Origin: Zhenpiania hominis
GTDB taxonomy: Bacteria; Bacillota; Clostridia; Peptostreptococcales; Anaerovoracaceae
DNA length: 64,000 nt
Reading direction: 5' to 3'
Assembly: GCF_014333425.1 (NCBI RefSeq)
Contig: NZ_JACRYT010000009.1
Location: 1-64,000 of the forward strand
The notes beneath the pieces are model-generated. The model saw nothing but the letters and a program-made list of their open reading frames with translations, did no database searches and was not told the origin of the DNA. Position numbers and translations under genes: made by a program. Below, one piece after another: positions 51,451 through 59,785 of this stretch (the first letter of the stretch is position 1; the number at the start of each line of letters is the position of its first letter).

Positions 51451-52368
51451 CTAAAAAAGACTAAGATACCTTTCTCCCGTATCCGGCAGCAGCACAACTA
51501 CATTTTTTCCTCTATTTTCCTCTCTTTTCACCAGTTCTCGGGCTGCATAGAGCGCTGCTCCTGATGAAATCCCTGTAAAAAGACCTTCTGTCACCGCCAA
51601 CTCTTTCATGGTGTCAAAGGCCGCGTCATCGGATACCGCAATAATTTCATCATAGACAGAAGTATCCAGAACCTCCGGTATGAAATTGGCTCCAATTCCC
51701 TGAATTTTATGAGGGCCCGCCTTTCCCTGAGATAAAAGGGGAGACGCCTCTGGTTCAACGGCAACTACTTTTATCTTCGGATTCTGTTCCTTTAAATAGG
51801 TTCCCACACCGGTTATCGTGCCTCCCGTACCTACAGCCGAAACAAAAATATCCACAGCGCCGTCTGTATCCCGCCAGATCTCCGGGCCTGTCGTTTCATA
51901 ATGAATCTGCCAGTTTGCAGGGTTTACAAACTGACCGGCTATAATACTTCCCGGAATTTCATTTGCCAGTTCTTCCGCTTTGTCCACCGCGCCCTGCATG
52001 CCCTTCGCCGCGTCAGTAAGAACCAGCTCCGCGCCGTAGACCTTCAGCAGATTGCGCCGTTCTACGCTCATGCTTTCCGGCATCGTCATGATCGCCCGAT
52101 ATCCTTTTGCCGCAGCGACCATCGCAATCCCAACTCCGGTATTTCCACTGGTCGGCTCAATAATCGTTCCGCCGGTTTTCAGCCGACCATCTTCTTCCGC
52201 CGCCCGGATCATATTCCATCCGACCCGATCCTTTGCGCTGCCGCCGGGATTGAAAAGTTCCACCTTTGCAATCAGAGCCGCCTTTGCCCCGCACCGCTTT
52301 TCAATTTTACGCAGCCGCAGAAGCGGCGTATTTCCAATCAGTTCTGTAACAGATTCTCTTATCTTCAT
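51451..52368 (-). CDS. cysK: cysteine synthase (O-acetylserine sulfhydrylase A)
   Basis: The 305-residue PLP enzyme makes cysteine from O-acetylserine and sulfide. PLP lysine Lys46 in FNPGGSAKDRVG, the substrate loop EPTSGNTGVGIAMVAA, SAVGTGGTITGVG and the C-terminal GISSGAA are all present. TAGGAGG precedes the ATG. It lies ten bases after the phosphatase gene of the cobalamin operon, an unusual companion. Confidence 0.96.
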   Translation of the reverse strand: MKIRESVTELIGNTPLLRLRKIEKRCGAKAALIAKVELFNPGGSAKDRVGWNMIRAAEEDGRLKTGGTIIEPTSGNTGVGIAMVAAAKGYRAIMTMPESMSVERRNLLKVYGAELVLTDAAKGMQGAVDKAEELANEIPGSIIAGQFVNPANWQIHYETTGPEIWRDTDGAVDIFVSAVGTGGTITGVGTYLKEQNPKIKVVAVEPEASPLLSQGKAGPHKIQGIGANFIPEVLDTSVYDEIIAVSDDAAFDTMKELAVTEGLFTGISSGAALYAARELVKREENRGKNVVVLLPDTGERYLSLF

Positions 52369-52377
52369 AATATCCTC

Positions 52378-52998
52378 CTAAAATTCTCCATAATTGAGTA
52401 CATCGCCTGCTTTCACATCCAGCGTAAACCCATGGCCCGGATCCGGAATCCATTTGTAAAAATGCTCTCGCTTTCCCGGGAAATAAAATTCCATAATCGA
52501 AGCGATGGTTCCTCCATGGCAGACTACCGTAGAAAACGCGTCCTTTCCACTGTGCCGCACAGACAATTCTTTCAGCCGATGTCTGCCCATGAGAATGTCG
52601 AATCCATTTTCAATTCGTTTCCGAAATTCAACGATACTCTCCCCGTCCGGGCTGGCGAAAGTCCCGGTTTTATCTCCGGCCCATTCGATATAGGCAGGAA
52701 CTTCTTTCAGCTCCTGATAGCTTTTCATCTCAAACTGTCCGAAATTCATTTCCCGCAGTTCCTCAATGACGCTATGTTCTTTCTCTCCGTAAATCAGAGT
52801 CAGCGTCTGTTCTGTGCGGATCAACCCCGTTGTATAAAAATCACTGCCCTCTGCCTCGGGATAAATATGCTCCGCGACCAGTTCCTTCAGCATCCGCTCT
52901 CCTTCTTTTGCGAGAGGAATATCGGCCGCCCCGTAGTAGAGCCGCCGCTGATTTCCCTCCGTAATTCCGTGTCTGATTAAATGTATCTGCGATTTCAT
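52378..52998 (-). CDS. histidine phosphatase, possible alpha-ribazole phosphatase (CobC-like)
   Basis: The 206-residue enzyme carries the phosphohistidine motif LIRHGITEGN (His10), a second part YTTGLIRTEQTL, acid-base Glu in LREMNFGQFE, and VVCHGGTIASIM. Phosphoglycerate-mutase-fold phosphatases include CobC, which removes the phosphate from alpha-ribazole phosphate or adenosylcobalamin phosphate. Its place after cobT, cobU and cobS supports the CobC role, but the fold is general and other substrates are possible. Confidence 0.8.
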   Translation of the reverse strand: MKSQIHLIRHGITEGNQRRLYYGAADIPLAKEGERMLKELVAEHIYPEAEGSDFYTTGLIRTEQTLTLIYGEKEHSVIEELREMNFGQFEMKSYQELKEVPAYIEWAGDKTGTFASPDGESIVEFRKRIENGFDILMGRHRLKELSVRHSGKDAFSTVVCHGGTIASIMEFYFPGKREHFYKWIPDPGHGFTLDVKAGDVLNYGEF

Positions 52999-53008
52999 TT
53001 CTTCTACC

Positions 53009-53383
53009 TTACTTTAACTTCTGCCCCAATCCACAAAAAACTCTCGTCACAGTATCCGCCTCTTTCGCGAGATATACCATAGCTCTTCCTGTCATTTCCC
53101 GCAGAGCCCGCATCTGCGTTTCCACAGGAACGATCCCCTGCGAGAGGTCCGTACAGATGATCACTTTACCATCAAGTTCCGGCCTGTGCTGCCGCAGGTA
53201 CTCCCGCGCCTCGATTCCTTCTCTGACACAGGCCAGTACAAAATCTTCCAGATGATACAGAACGGGTTTTGAAAAATCCAGCTCTGCCCGCTCCGGACTG
53301 CAAGTAAAGACTTCCTGTTTTCCAAAGACTTTCTCCGCATATTCCAGTTTTCCCTGGTATGCGCCTCCAATAATCAAATTCAT
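53009..53383 (-). CDS. short CobU-like protein with altered P-loop
   Basis: The ATG at 53383 follows the cobS stop directly (TAG then ATG), so translation is coupled. The 124-residue product begins MNLIIGGAYQGKLEYAEKVF, a CobU-type P-loop in which GxxxSGKS has become GAYQGKLE, and ends with CobU-like text: CTDLSQGIVPVETQMRALRE and a VTRVFCGLGQKLK tail. It is about 55 residues shorter than the full CobU encoded two genes upstream. It may be a specialised paralogue or an inactive partner; function unknown. Confidence 0.75.
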   Translation of the reverse strand: MNLIIGGAYQGKLEYAEKVFGKQEVFTCSPERAELDFSKPVLYHLEDFVLACVREGIEAREYLRQHRPELDGKVIICTDLSQGIVPVETQMRALREMTGRAMVYLAKEADTVTRVFCGLGQKLK

Positions 53384-53385
53384 AT

Positions 53386-54189
53386 CTATATTACCGCAAG
53401 GGCGAATACTGCCGCAAGTTCGCTCCACACCAGCATAAATCCGGCAATATCACCACTCATTCCTCCTAACTGTTTTCTCGCGTAAATACCGCTTAAAAGC
53501 GATGCCGCAAATTGCGCTCCGATCATAACCAGCGCGGATTTCATAAATACCGCCGCGCCTGCTTCACCCGCCCGAGAGGCCGCGAAAGCGCCGGCGATCA
53601 CAAGAAGCAATGCTGCCAGCAGCCATATGGCGCCGTTACAAATCCGAAAGCCCCTGTTTTTTTGCGGATGAAAAGACGGCTCATACTGGCTGGTGGAAAG
53701 GGGCCTGCGCCCCATGACCGAATCTGCCGACATTGCCCTGGAAAAGACCGGAATTCCCATCAGGCACCAGGAAATCCACAAAGCGCCCTCTTCCACGATT
53801 GCCCACATTCCGGAAAATACCATCATAAAAAGAAGTACGACTGTGATAACCGCGAAGGCGCCCACCCGGGAATCCTTCAGAATACGCTGCCTTTCCTCCA
53901 GAGGCCTTCTGGATAAAATGGCGTCATTACAGTCCATAAACCCATCAAGATGAATAAATCCGCTCACAACAAACGGATACGCCGTCAGCAGCGCCGCGGA
54001 TACCGGAACCGGCAGTTCTAAAAAAAGCACTGCCCAAAACAACGCGCTCCATAAAAGTCCCATCATCAGACCGATAATCGGAAACATTACGAGCATATGA
54101 GTTCTCGCTTTTTCATCCCATTTTTTGCAGGGGCACGGAATCGCGCAGAAATTTCCCCATGCCATAAAAAAACCTGTTACTGTTTTCAT
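53386..54189 (-). CDS. cobS: adenosylcobinamide-GDP ribazoletransferase (cobalamin synthase)
   Basis: The 267-residue membrane enzyme joins adenosylcobinamide-GDP to alpha-ribazole. Several hydrophobic segments and the metal-binding GFIHLDGFMDCNDAILSRR and DSRVGAFAVI motifs match CobS (HxDGxxDxxDA). It has the N-terminal start IPCPCKKWDEKA typical of the Clostridia type. The gene lies between cobU and the short CobU-like gene. Confidence 0.93.
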   Translation of the reverse strand: MKTVTGFFMAWGNFCAIPCPCKKWDEKARTHMLVMFPIIGLMMGLLWSALFWAVLFLELPVPVSAALLTAYPFVVSGFIHLDGFMDCNDAILSRRPLEERQRILKDSRVGAFAVITVVLLFMMVFSGMWAIVEEGALWISWCLMGIPVFSRAMSADSVMGRRPLSTSQYEPSFHPQKNRGFRICNGAIWLLAALLLVIAGAFAASRAGEAGAAVFMKSALVMIGAQFAASLLSGIYARKQLGGMSGDIAGFMLVWSELAAVFALAVI

Positions 54190-54201
54190 TTCCGCCCCCT
54201 T

Positions 54202-54732
54202 CTACTTAAAAAAGTACCGGTTTCCATAACATACTTCCACCACCTGATCGCATACCTGGGCCAGCGCTCTGTCACACAAGGCAAGGCCCTTTCGATACGC
54301 TTCGGTCAGAGAATCGTACCGCAGCGCGTCCGAATAGATAAAGTCCGATACGAACACCGTACTCCCTGTCCGCCGGGCAAAGGTCCTGAGTTCTTCACAA
54401 ACTCTTGCCGGAGCTTCCAGATCTGCCTCTCCGGAAGGGAGAAACATCTCATTTGACAAGAGGGCCGTCACACTGTCCAATAGAAAAACGCCCTCCGGCT
54501 CTCCCTTTTCCAACGCGCCGCAGATATTCCGCCCCTGTTCAATGGTTGTAAACCCCCAGCCATCCCGCTCGGCCAGATGCCTCTTTATCCTGGCTCTGTC
54601 CTCGTCATCCGCAGGGATCATGGTCGCCAGATAATACAGAGGCACGCCCTTTTCCTCTGCCTGTTTTTTCGCTTCCTCCTGAGCAAAAAAAGATTTGCCG
54701 TTTTTGCAGCCGCCGCTGATAAACAGATTCAT
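54202..54732 (-). CDS. cobU: adenosylcobinamide kinase / guanylyltransferase
   Basis: The 176-residue enzyme activates adenosylcobinamide with GTP. The P-loop is FISGGCKNGKSFFAQEEA; YYLATMIPADDEDRARIKRH with the guanylylated His follows, as does DSVTALLSNEM. The ATG at 54732 overlaps the cobT stop by one base. It is a normal-length but slightly diverged CobU: the usual GGARSGKS is GGCKNGKS. Confidence 0.9.
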   Translation of the reverse strand: MNLFISGGCKNGKSFFAQEEAKKQAEEKGVPLYYLATMIPADDEDRARIKRHLAERDGWGFTTIEQGRNICGALEKGEPEGVFLLDSVTALLSNEMFLPSGEADLEAPARVCEELRTFARRTGSTVFVSDFIYSDALRYDSLTEAYRKGLALCDRALAQVCDQVVEVCYGNRYFFK

Positions 54733-55847
54733 TAAAAACAATCTCCTTTACGGATTTCTTCCAGATAATCGTCATTAATCTCCGCCTCCGCGAAGGTTGC
54801 CATACGGTTCATCACGCCGCAGGCTCCTTCCATAATTTTAAAGGCCAGAGGACATCCGCTGCCTTCTCCCAGGCGCATTTTCATATGCAGATACGGCGTC
54901 AGCCCCAGAGCCTCAATCGCCAGATTATATCCCTGTTCGTAAGACTTATGGGACGCGAACATATAACTTTTGCAGGCCGGCGCAAGCTCTGCCGCTGTCA
55001 GCGCCGCCACCGCGGATATGTACCCGTCGATCACAACCGGAATTCTGTGAATCGCCGCTCCGATAAAGGCTCCCGCCATAGCCGCGATATCAAAACCTCC
55101 CACCTGGGAAAGAATTGTCAGAATATCCTTTCCGCCGCATTTTTCTAATGCTTTGTCTACAATTTCTTTTTTGCGGGCAAAGCTGCTGTCCACGACACCT
55201 CCGCCTTTTCCTACCGTTTTCGCGGCGGGCTGACCGGTAACAGCGGATAAAATGGCCGCGCTTGTGGTGGTGTTTCCAATTCCCATCTCACCGATCCCGA
55301 ACACGCTGTATCCGCCTGCCTTTACCGCCTCTGCCATTTCAAGGCCGATTTCAATCGCTCTGAGAGCCTGCTCCCGGCTCATGGCATCTTCCTTTGCCAG
55401 GTTCTTCGTTCCGTCCGCGATTCTGCGGTTTACAATTTTATGTGTATCGGAGAAAGGTTCCTCTGTGTAAAGCCCTTCCGGCACCTTACCGTTGATCCCC
55501 ACGTCTACGATCAGAAGGTCGCTGTCAAAGCTCTCTGCCAAAGCTCCGACTCCGGTCAGTCTTCTGGTAAAATTGATGGTCTGAGCCAAGGTAACGCTCT
55601 GAGGAGCGGAGGCGATATTTTCCTCCACTACGCCGTTATCCGCGCACATCACCACTACACAGTGCTTTTTGATCTCATTTTTCACCGAACCGGTGATTCC
55701 AGCCATCTGTATGGAAATATCCTCTAAAAGCCCCAGGCTCCCCGGCGGTTTTGCCAGAGCATCCTGCCGGACCTTTGCCTCCTCCATCGCTTTTTCATCC
55801 AGAGGTTTTATCTGAAGAATCCGCTCTTGTAATTCCTGTACTGTCAT
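54732..55847 (-). CDS. cobT: nicotinate-nucleotide-dimethylbenzimidazole phosphoribosyltransferase
   Basis: The 371-residue enzyme makes alpha-ribazole 5'-phosphate, the lower-ligand nucleotide of cobalamin. KPPGSLGLLEDISIQMAGI, VVMCADNGVVEENIASAP, SVFGIGEMGIGNTTTSAAI and the catalytic Glu in GEGSGCPLAFKIME are intact. The ATG at 55847 has AAGGAGGG upstream and overlaps the stop of the truncated TIM-barrel gene (ATGA). No cobalamin riboswitch is visible in front of the operon. Confidence 0.95.
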   Translation of the reverse strand: MTVQELQERILQIKPLDEKAMEEAKVRQDALAKPPGSLGLLEDISIQMAGITGSVKNEIKKHCVVVMCADNGVVEENIASAPQSVTLAQTINFTRRLTGVGALAESFDSDLLIVDVGINGKVPEGLYTEEPFSDTHKIVNRRIADGTKNLAKEDAMSREQALRAIEIGLEMAEAVKAGGYSVFGIGEMGIGNTTTSAAILSAVTGQPAAKTVGKGGGVVDSSFARKKEIVDKALEKCGGKDILTILSQVGGFDIAAMAGAFIGAAIHRIPVVIDGYISAVAALTAAELAPACKSYMFASHKSYEQGYNLAIEALGLTPYLHMKMRLGEGSGCPLAFKIMEGACGVMNRMATFAEAEINDDYLEEIRKGDCF

Positions 55848-56245
55848 TTTAAATAACCCTCCTTGTCCAGCCATTCCTGCGACTTTTCATGATGCCATTG
55901 CTTATAGTAAATCCGCGGCACATAGCCGGAATGGACCACCATTTTCTCAATTCCATACACACCTTTCGCCAGATGGTATGCCTGCTCATATCGTTTATAA
56001 GCAATTCTCTGTATCTGCGGATCAATTGCTGCCGGATACAACTCGTTGAACGGAGCATGAAAGATCAGCCGCGGACTGCCCGCAGCTTCCAGCTCTCGGG
56101 CGACCTGCTCCCTGGTTTTCTCAAAGAGCGGTTCGTCCATATTCGCTGCCATACAGTAATAATCCAGTTCCAGACCGATCCCGTACGCTTTTGCCAAGTC
56201 CGGCGCATTCTGCGAAACGCTGGCGATATAAAGCCTGTCTTTCAT
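55844..56245 (-). pseudogene. truncated TIM-barrel (xylose-isomerase-like) protein
   Basis: The 133-residue frame is the N-terminal half of an AP-endonuclease-2 / sugar-phosphate isomerase-type barrel: LELDYYCMA, LIFHAPFNELYPAAID, YHLAKGVYGIEKMVVHSGYV and KQWHHEKSQEW. Full-length relatives have about 260-280 residues, so half the barrel is missing. The frame ends inside the cobT ribosome site, consistent with a deletion that fused its 5' half to cobT. It may still serve as a coupled leader for cobT translation. Confidence 0.6.
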
Positions 56246-56430
56246 CCGTTTTCCTCATTTTCAAAATATTTTCACATACGGGATCATTTTAACATAGCAA
56301 AGAATGGAAGTACAGATTCCAAATATGATAATATTAGATTTCGTCAACTTTACAATCCGCCGCTTCCTCTTGCAACTTTCCGTGAAACTCGGTAGAATAA
56401 ATACAGCTTTAGTGGAAAGGGGACGGTTTT

Positions 56431-57360
56431 ATGGGCAAAAAACTGCAAGGTACTATGATGCTGCTTTTGACAGCGTTAATCTGGGGATCATCCTTCGTCG
56501 CGCAGCGCGCGGGCATGGAGTATATCGGCCCTTTCACCTTTAACGGAATTCGTTCTTTGATTGGCGGACTGGTTTTAATTCCTGTCATTTTTCTCTTTTC
56601 CAAAAATAAAACAGCGCAGGAGAAAAAAGAGGAACTGACGGAAGATGAAAAAAAGGCGGGGAAGAAAACACTGCTGCTGGGCGGGATCTTATGCGGAATT
56701 GTTCTGTTTGCGGCCAGTTCTCTGCAGCAAATCGGCATGGTATATACCACCGCCGGCAAAGCCGGATTTATCACGGCTCTTTATATCGTACTGGTTCCGA
56801 TTCTTGGAGTTTTTATCCGAAAAAAAGTAAAGCCCATTGTCTGGCTATGCGTCATACTTGCTGTCGCCGGTCTGTATCTGCTGTGTATGACGGATGGCCT
56901 TTCCCTGGGCCAGGGCGATCTGTTGGTGCTGCTTTGCGCCTTTGCCTTTTCCATCCACATTCTGGTGATCGATTATTTCGCACCAAGAACTGATGGCGTA
57001 GCATTATCCTGCATCCAGTTCTTTGTCTGCGGGATTCTCTCCCTCTTTCCTATGTTTCTGGCGGAAACGCCGGTCTGGTCCGCGATTCTGGACTGTTGGA
57101 TTCCGATTTTATATGCCGGAGTTCTTTCCTGCGGCGTCGCTTATACGCTGCAGATTCTTGCTCAGAAACATACCGATCCGACTGTAGCGTCTCTGCTGCT
57201 GAGCCTGGAATCGGTCTTCGCCGCCATCGCAGGCGCGATTATCCTGCATGAGCAGCTTGCTCCCAGAGAGCTCGCAGGATGCGTTCTCATGTTCGCGGCC
57301 ATTATTATCGCGCAGCTGCCGTCTAAAACAGAACGGGAAGCCGCAGAAGACTCAAAATAA
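56431..57360 (+). CDS. EamA-family (DMT) transporter
   Basis: The 309-residue permease has ten hydrophobic helices in two EamA repeats: ALIWGSSFVAQRAGMEYIGP opens repeat 1, and LLCAFAFSIHILVIDYFA opens repeat 2; LLLSLESVFAAIAGAIILHE is the standard end motif. A charged loop of about 20 residues (KNKTAQEKKEELTEDEKKAG) joins helices. Members move amino acids or metabolites, generally outward. AAAGGGG precedes the ATG. An HD-domain gene follows. Confidence 0.88.
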   Translation: MGKKLQGTMMLLLTALIWGSSFVAQRAGMEYIGPFTFNGIRSLIGGLVLIPVIFLFSKNKTAQEKKEELTEDEKKAGKKTLLLGGILCGIVLFAASSLQQIGMVYTTAGKAGFITALYIVLVPILGVFIRKKVKPIVWLCVILAVAGLYLLCMTDGLSLGQGDLLVLLCAFAFSIHILVIDYFAPRTDGVALSCIQFFVCGILSLFPMFLAETPVWSAILDCWIPILYAGVLSCGVAYTLQILAQKHTDPTVASLLLSLESVFAAIAGAIILHEQLAPRELAGCVLMFAAIIIAQLPSKTEREAAEDSK

Positions 57361-57373
57361 GGAGGTACGCTTT

Positions 57374-57937
57374 ATGATTACAAGAGAAGATGCACTTACT
57401 CTGCTGAAACAATATAACAAGGAGGATTTTCATATTCGGCACGGGCTTACAGTGGAAGCGGTTATGCGCTATTTCGCCGAAAAATACGGATATGATCCGG
57501 AATATTGGGGACTTGTCGGTCTGCTCCATGATATTGATTTTGAAATGTATCCCGAGGAACACTGCCAGAAAGCTCCGGAACTGTTAAAGGACGCGGGACT
57601 GGACGATGATTTTATCCGTTCCGTATGTTCCCATGGCTATGGTCTGTGCAGCGATATCCAGCCGGAACACCAAATGGAAAAAATTCTCTTCGCCGTCGAC
57701 GAGCTGACCGGGCTGATCGGAGCCTACGCTCTGATGCGCCCTTCCAAAAGCGTTCAGGGCATGGAGATAAAATCTCTGAAAAAGAAATTTAAAGACAAGA
57801 AATTTGCCGCGGGCTGTTCCCGCGACGTCATCCGCCAGGGAGCCGAAATGCTGGGATGGGAACTGGATGAACTGTTTGGAGAAACCATTTGCGCCATGCA
57901 GCAGAGCGAACAGCAGGTGAACGAATATGGAGTATAG
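57374..57937 (+). CDS. HD-domain hydrolase
   Basis: The 187-residue protein has a predicted HD phosphohydrolase core: HIRHGLTVEAVMRYFAEKYG, GLLHDIDFEMYPEEHCQK (His-Asp pair) and a later Asp in FAVDELTGLI. The ATG at 57374 has AAGGAGG upstream. It resembles the HDIG-type YqeK-like / uncharacterised hydrolases that act on nucleotides. Its stop overlaps larE by 11 bases. Confidence 0.85.
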   Translation: MITREDALTLLKQYNKEDFHIRHGLTVEAVMRYFAEKYGYDPEYWGLVGLLHDIDFEMYPEEHCQKAPELLKDAGLDDDFIRSVCSHGYGLCSDIQPEHQMEKILFAVDELTGLIGAYALMRPSKSVQGMEIKSLKKKFKDKKFAAGCSRDVIRQGAEMLGWELDELFGETICAMQQSEQQVNEYGV

Positions 57938-58739
57938 AGAGAAACTGCAGGATCTGGAACGCCGACTTAGAGAATATGGGGAGGTTGCCGTTTCCTTTTC
58001 CGGCGGAGTTGACAGCACCTTCCTCCTGCTGTTTGCCAAAAAAGTGCTGGGAGAAAACGTGTCTGCCGTTACGATTTCCGCGCCTAATTTTGCTCCGGAC
58101 GAAATCCGGTATGCCCAAGAGCTCTGCAAAAAGGAAGGGATTCGCCATTTTGTCCTGGAGCTGGGAGAGGAAATTTTTTCCGCCTTTTCCCATAACCCGC
58201 CGGATCGCTGTTATATTTGTAAAAAAACCCTTTTTGGGAAAGTGGTAGACGAGATGCGTGCGCAGCTGCCAGAGGCGGTAGTCGCGGACGGTACCAATCT
58301 GGACGATGTTTCCGACTACCGGCCCGGGCGAAAGGCGCTGGAAGAGCTTTCAATCGCCAGTCCGCTGAAGGAAGCGGGGCTGACAAAAAAAGAAGTCCGC
58401 AGAGGGTTGAAGGAACTGGGAGGCGATATCTGGGACAAGCCCGCCTTTGCCTGTCTCGCTTCGCGTATTCCTTACGGAGAGACCATTACGAAAGAAAAAC
58501 TGACGGCAATCTACCGGGCGGAATCTCTCCTGCAGGATCTGGGATTTCGTCAGGTTCGGGTGCGCCACCACGGAACGCTGGCAAGAATTGAGGTGCTGCC
58601 TGAGGCCCGCGGCGATTTCTTTGATCTCGGGCTTATGGATCTGGTAAATGAGCGGCTGAAGGAATTCGGTTTTTTATATGTAACTTTGGATCTGGCCGGC
58701 TACCGCATGGGAAGTCTGAATGAGGAAATTGAAGAATAA
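57927..58739 (+). CDS. larE: LarE-type sulfur transferase for nickel-pincer cofactor
   Basis: The 270-residue PP-loop ATPase has SGGVDS (25-30), CYIC (95-98) and Cys176 in FACLASRIPYGE, where the sacrificial cysteine of Lactiplantibacillus LarE lies. LarE adenylates and thiolates pyridinium carboxylate mononucleotide for the nickel-pincer cofactor of lactate racemase and related enzymes. The extra Cys95 and Cys98 suggest the iron-sulfur type of LarE, which uses a cluster as sulfur source; that is inference. larB, larC and a LarA target are not in the window. Confidence 0.9.
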   Translation: MEYREKLQDLERRLREYGEVAVSFSGGVDSTFLLLFAKKVLGENVSAVTISAPNFAPDEIRYAQELCKKEGIRHFVLELGEEIFSAFSHNPPDRCYICKKTLFGKVVDEMRAQLPEAVVADGTNLDDVSDYRPGRKALEELSIASPLKEAGLTKKEVRRGLKELGGDIWDKPAFACLASRIPYGETITKEKLTAIYRAESLLQDLGFRQVRVRHHGTLARIEVLPEARGDFFDLGLMDLVNERLKEFGFLYVTLDLAGYRMGSLNEEIEE

Positions 58740-58745
58740 GAGGTT

Positions 58746-59138
58746 ATGAAAATGGAAAAATTTGATGAATTTGTCGCGACCATCGCCGCGCTGCGCAGTG
58801 AAAACGGCTGTCCCTGGGACAGAAAACAGACTCATGAAAGCCTGAAAGAATGTCTGGTAGAGGAAACCGGCGAAGTCCTGGAGGCGATTGATAAAAAGGA
58901 CGACGCCAACCTGTGTGAAGAGCTGGGGGATGTCCTGCTGCAGGTGGTTATGCACGCTCAGATCGCTGCCGAAGAGGGACGTTTCACCATTGAAGACGTT
59001 ATCAACGGAGTCAATGAAAAAATGATCCGCCGCCACCCCCATGTTTTCGGCGATATAAAAGTTTCTTCCGTAGAAGAGGGGCTGGATCTGTGGGAACAGA
59101 TTAAACAGAAAGAAAAAGAAGCAAAATCCGGCAAATAA
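58746..59138 (+). CDS. mazG: MazG nucleotide pyrophosphohydrolase, single domain
   Basis: The 130-residue protein is one MazG domain: CPWDRKQTHESLKECLVEE (around 21-39), EETGEVLEAI, ELGDVLLQVVMHAQIA and RRHPHVFGD. It hydrolyses NTPs to monophosphates, cleaning up damaged nucleotides. E. coli MazG has two such domains; Bacillota single-domain forms are common. It follows larE by six bases. Confidence 0.92.
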   Translation: MKMEKFDEFVATIAALRSENGCPWDRKQTHESLKECLVEETGEVLEAIDKKDDANLCEELGDVLLQVVMHAQIAAEEGRFTIEDVINGVNEKMIRRHPHVFGDIKVSSVEEGLDLWEQIKQKEKEAKSGK

Positions 59139-59206
59139 GCGATTTTATTTTACAGTTGAAAAATAATACCACGGTTATTTACTTCAGCGCCGCAGATAAT
59201 AAGAGT

Positions 59207-59596
59207 ATGAATGTAATAATTTTTTTAATTGGTTCTTTGGGATATGGCGCACTGGAACTTTTGTTCCGCGGTTATACCCATTGGACCATGACGCTGACCG
59301 GCGGAGCCTGTCTTCTGACTTTATACTATCTGGAGCGACCATTCCACGAGACGCCTATTTTAATCAAAGCCGCGGGAGGGGCACTCATTATTACGCTTTA
59401 TGAATTTTCTGTGGGCCTAATCGTGAATTTATGGTACGGATGGAATGTATGGAACTATTCCCTGCTTCCCGGAAATATTCTGGGACAAATTTGCCCGCTG
59501 TTTACTCTTCTCTGGTTCCTGCTCTGCCTGACCCTTGCCTTTGTTTCCAAAGGCCTGAAAAAAGTCTCCGCAAAAGCGGAGCATTCCAGCACTTAA
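59207..59596 (+). CDS. CmpB-like (putative ABC-transporter type IV) membrane protein
   Basis: The 129-residue protein has four hydrophobic helices. The motif GYGALELLFRGYTHWTMTL near the start is the hallmark of the PF06541 family (putative type IV ABC transporter / CmpB), whose function is unknown. I start it at the ATG 59207 (MNVIIFLIGSLGYG); a TTG at 59156 would add 17 unlikely residues. The ribosome site is weak (AATAAGAGT). Confidence 0.75.
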   Translation: MNVIIFLIGSLGYGALELLFRGYTHWTMTLTGGACLLTLYYLERPFHETPILIKAAGGALIITLYEFSVGLIVNLWYGWNVWNYSLLPGNILGQICPLFTLLWFLLCLTLAFVSKGLKKVSAKAEHSST

Positions 59597-59598
59597 GT

Positions 59599-59627
59599 CC
59601 GGAATCCACAATTGATTCCGGGTTTTT
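59599..59627 (+). terminator. terminator after the CmpB-like gene
   Basis: CCGGAATC (59599-59606) and GATTCCGG (59614-59621) with a seven-base loop, followed by GTTTTT. Confidence 0.85.
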
Positions 59628-59785
59628 ACTTTTACTGTTATATAATTGCCTTCCTTCTTTTCTTAATTAAAAAATCTCTTTCATAACACACAATTTTCTT
59701 TTATAATAATTTTAGAATACGCAAGTTTTAAATGTATGATAAATCCATAAGATAAAGACAGCATTTACGTATAAGGAGAAGAAAA

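Noticed and set aside
51901..52980. A 359-codon plus-strand frame opposite cysK and the phosphatase
   Set aside because: Antisense to two clearly identified genes and lacks any recognisable domain.
56246..56430. Cobalamin riboswitch before the cobT operon
   Set aside because: The gap is under 200 bases and lacks the B12-box and conserved aptamer segments.
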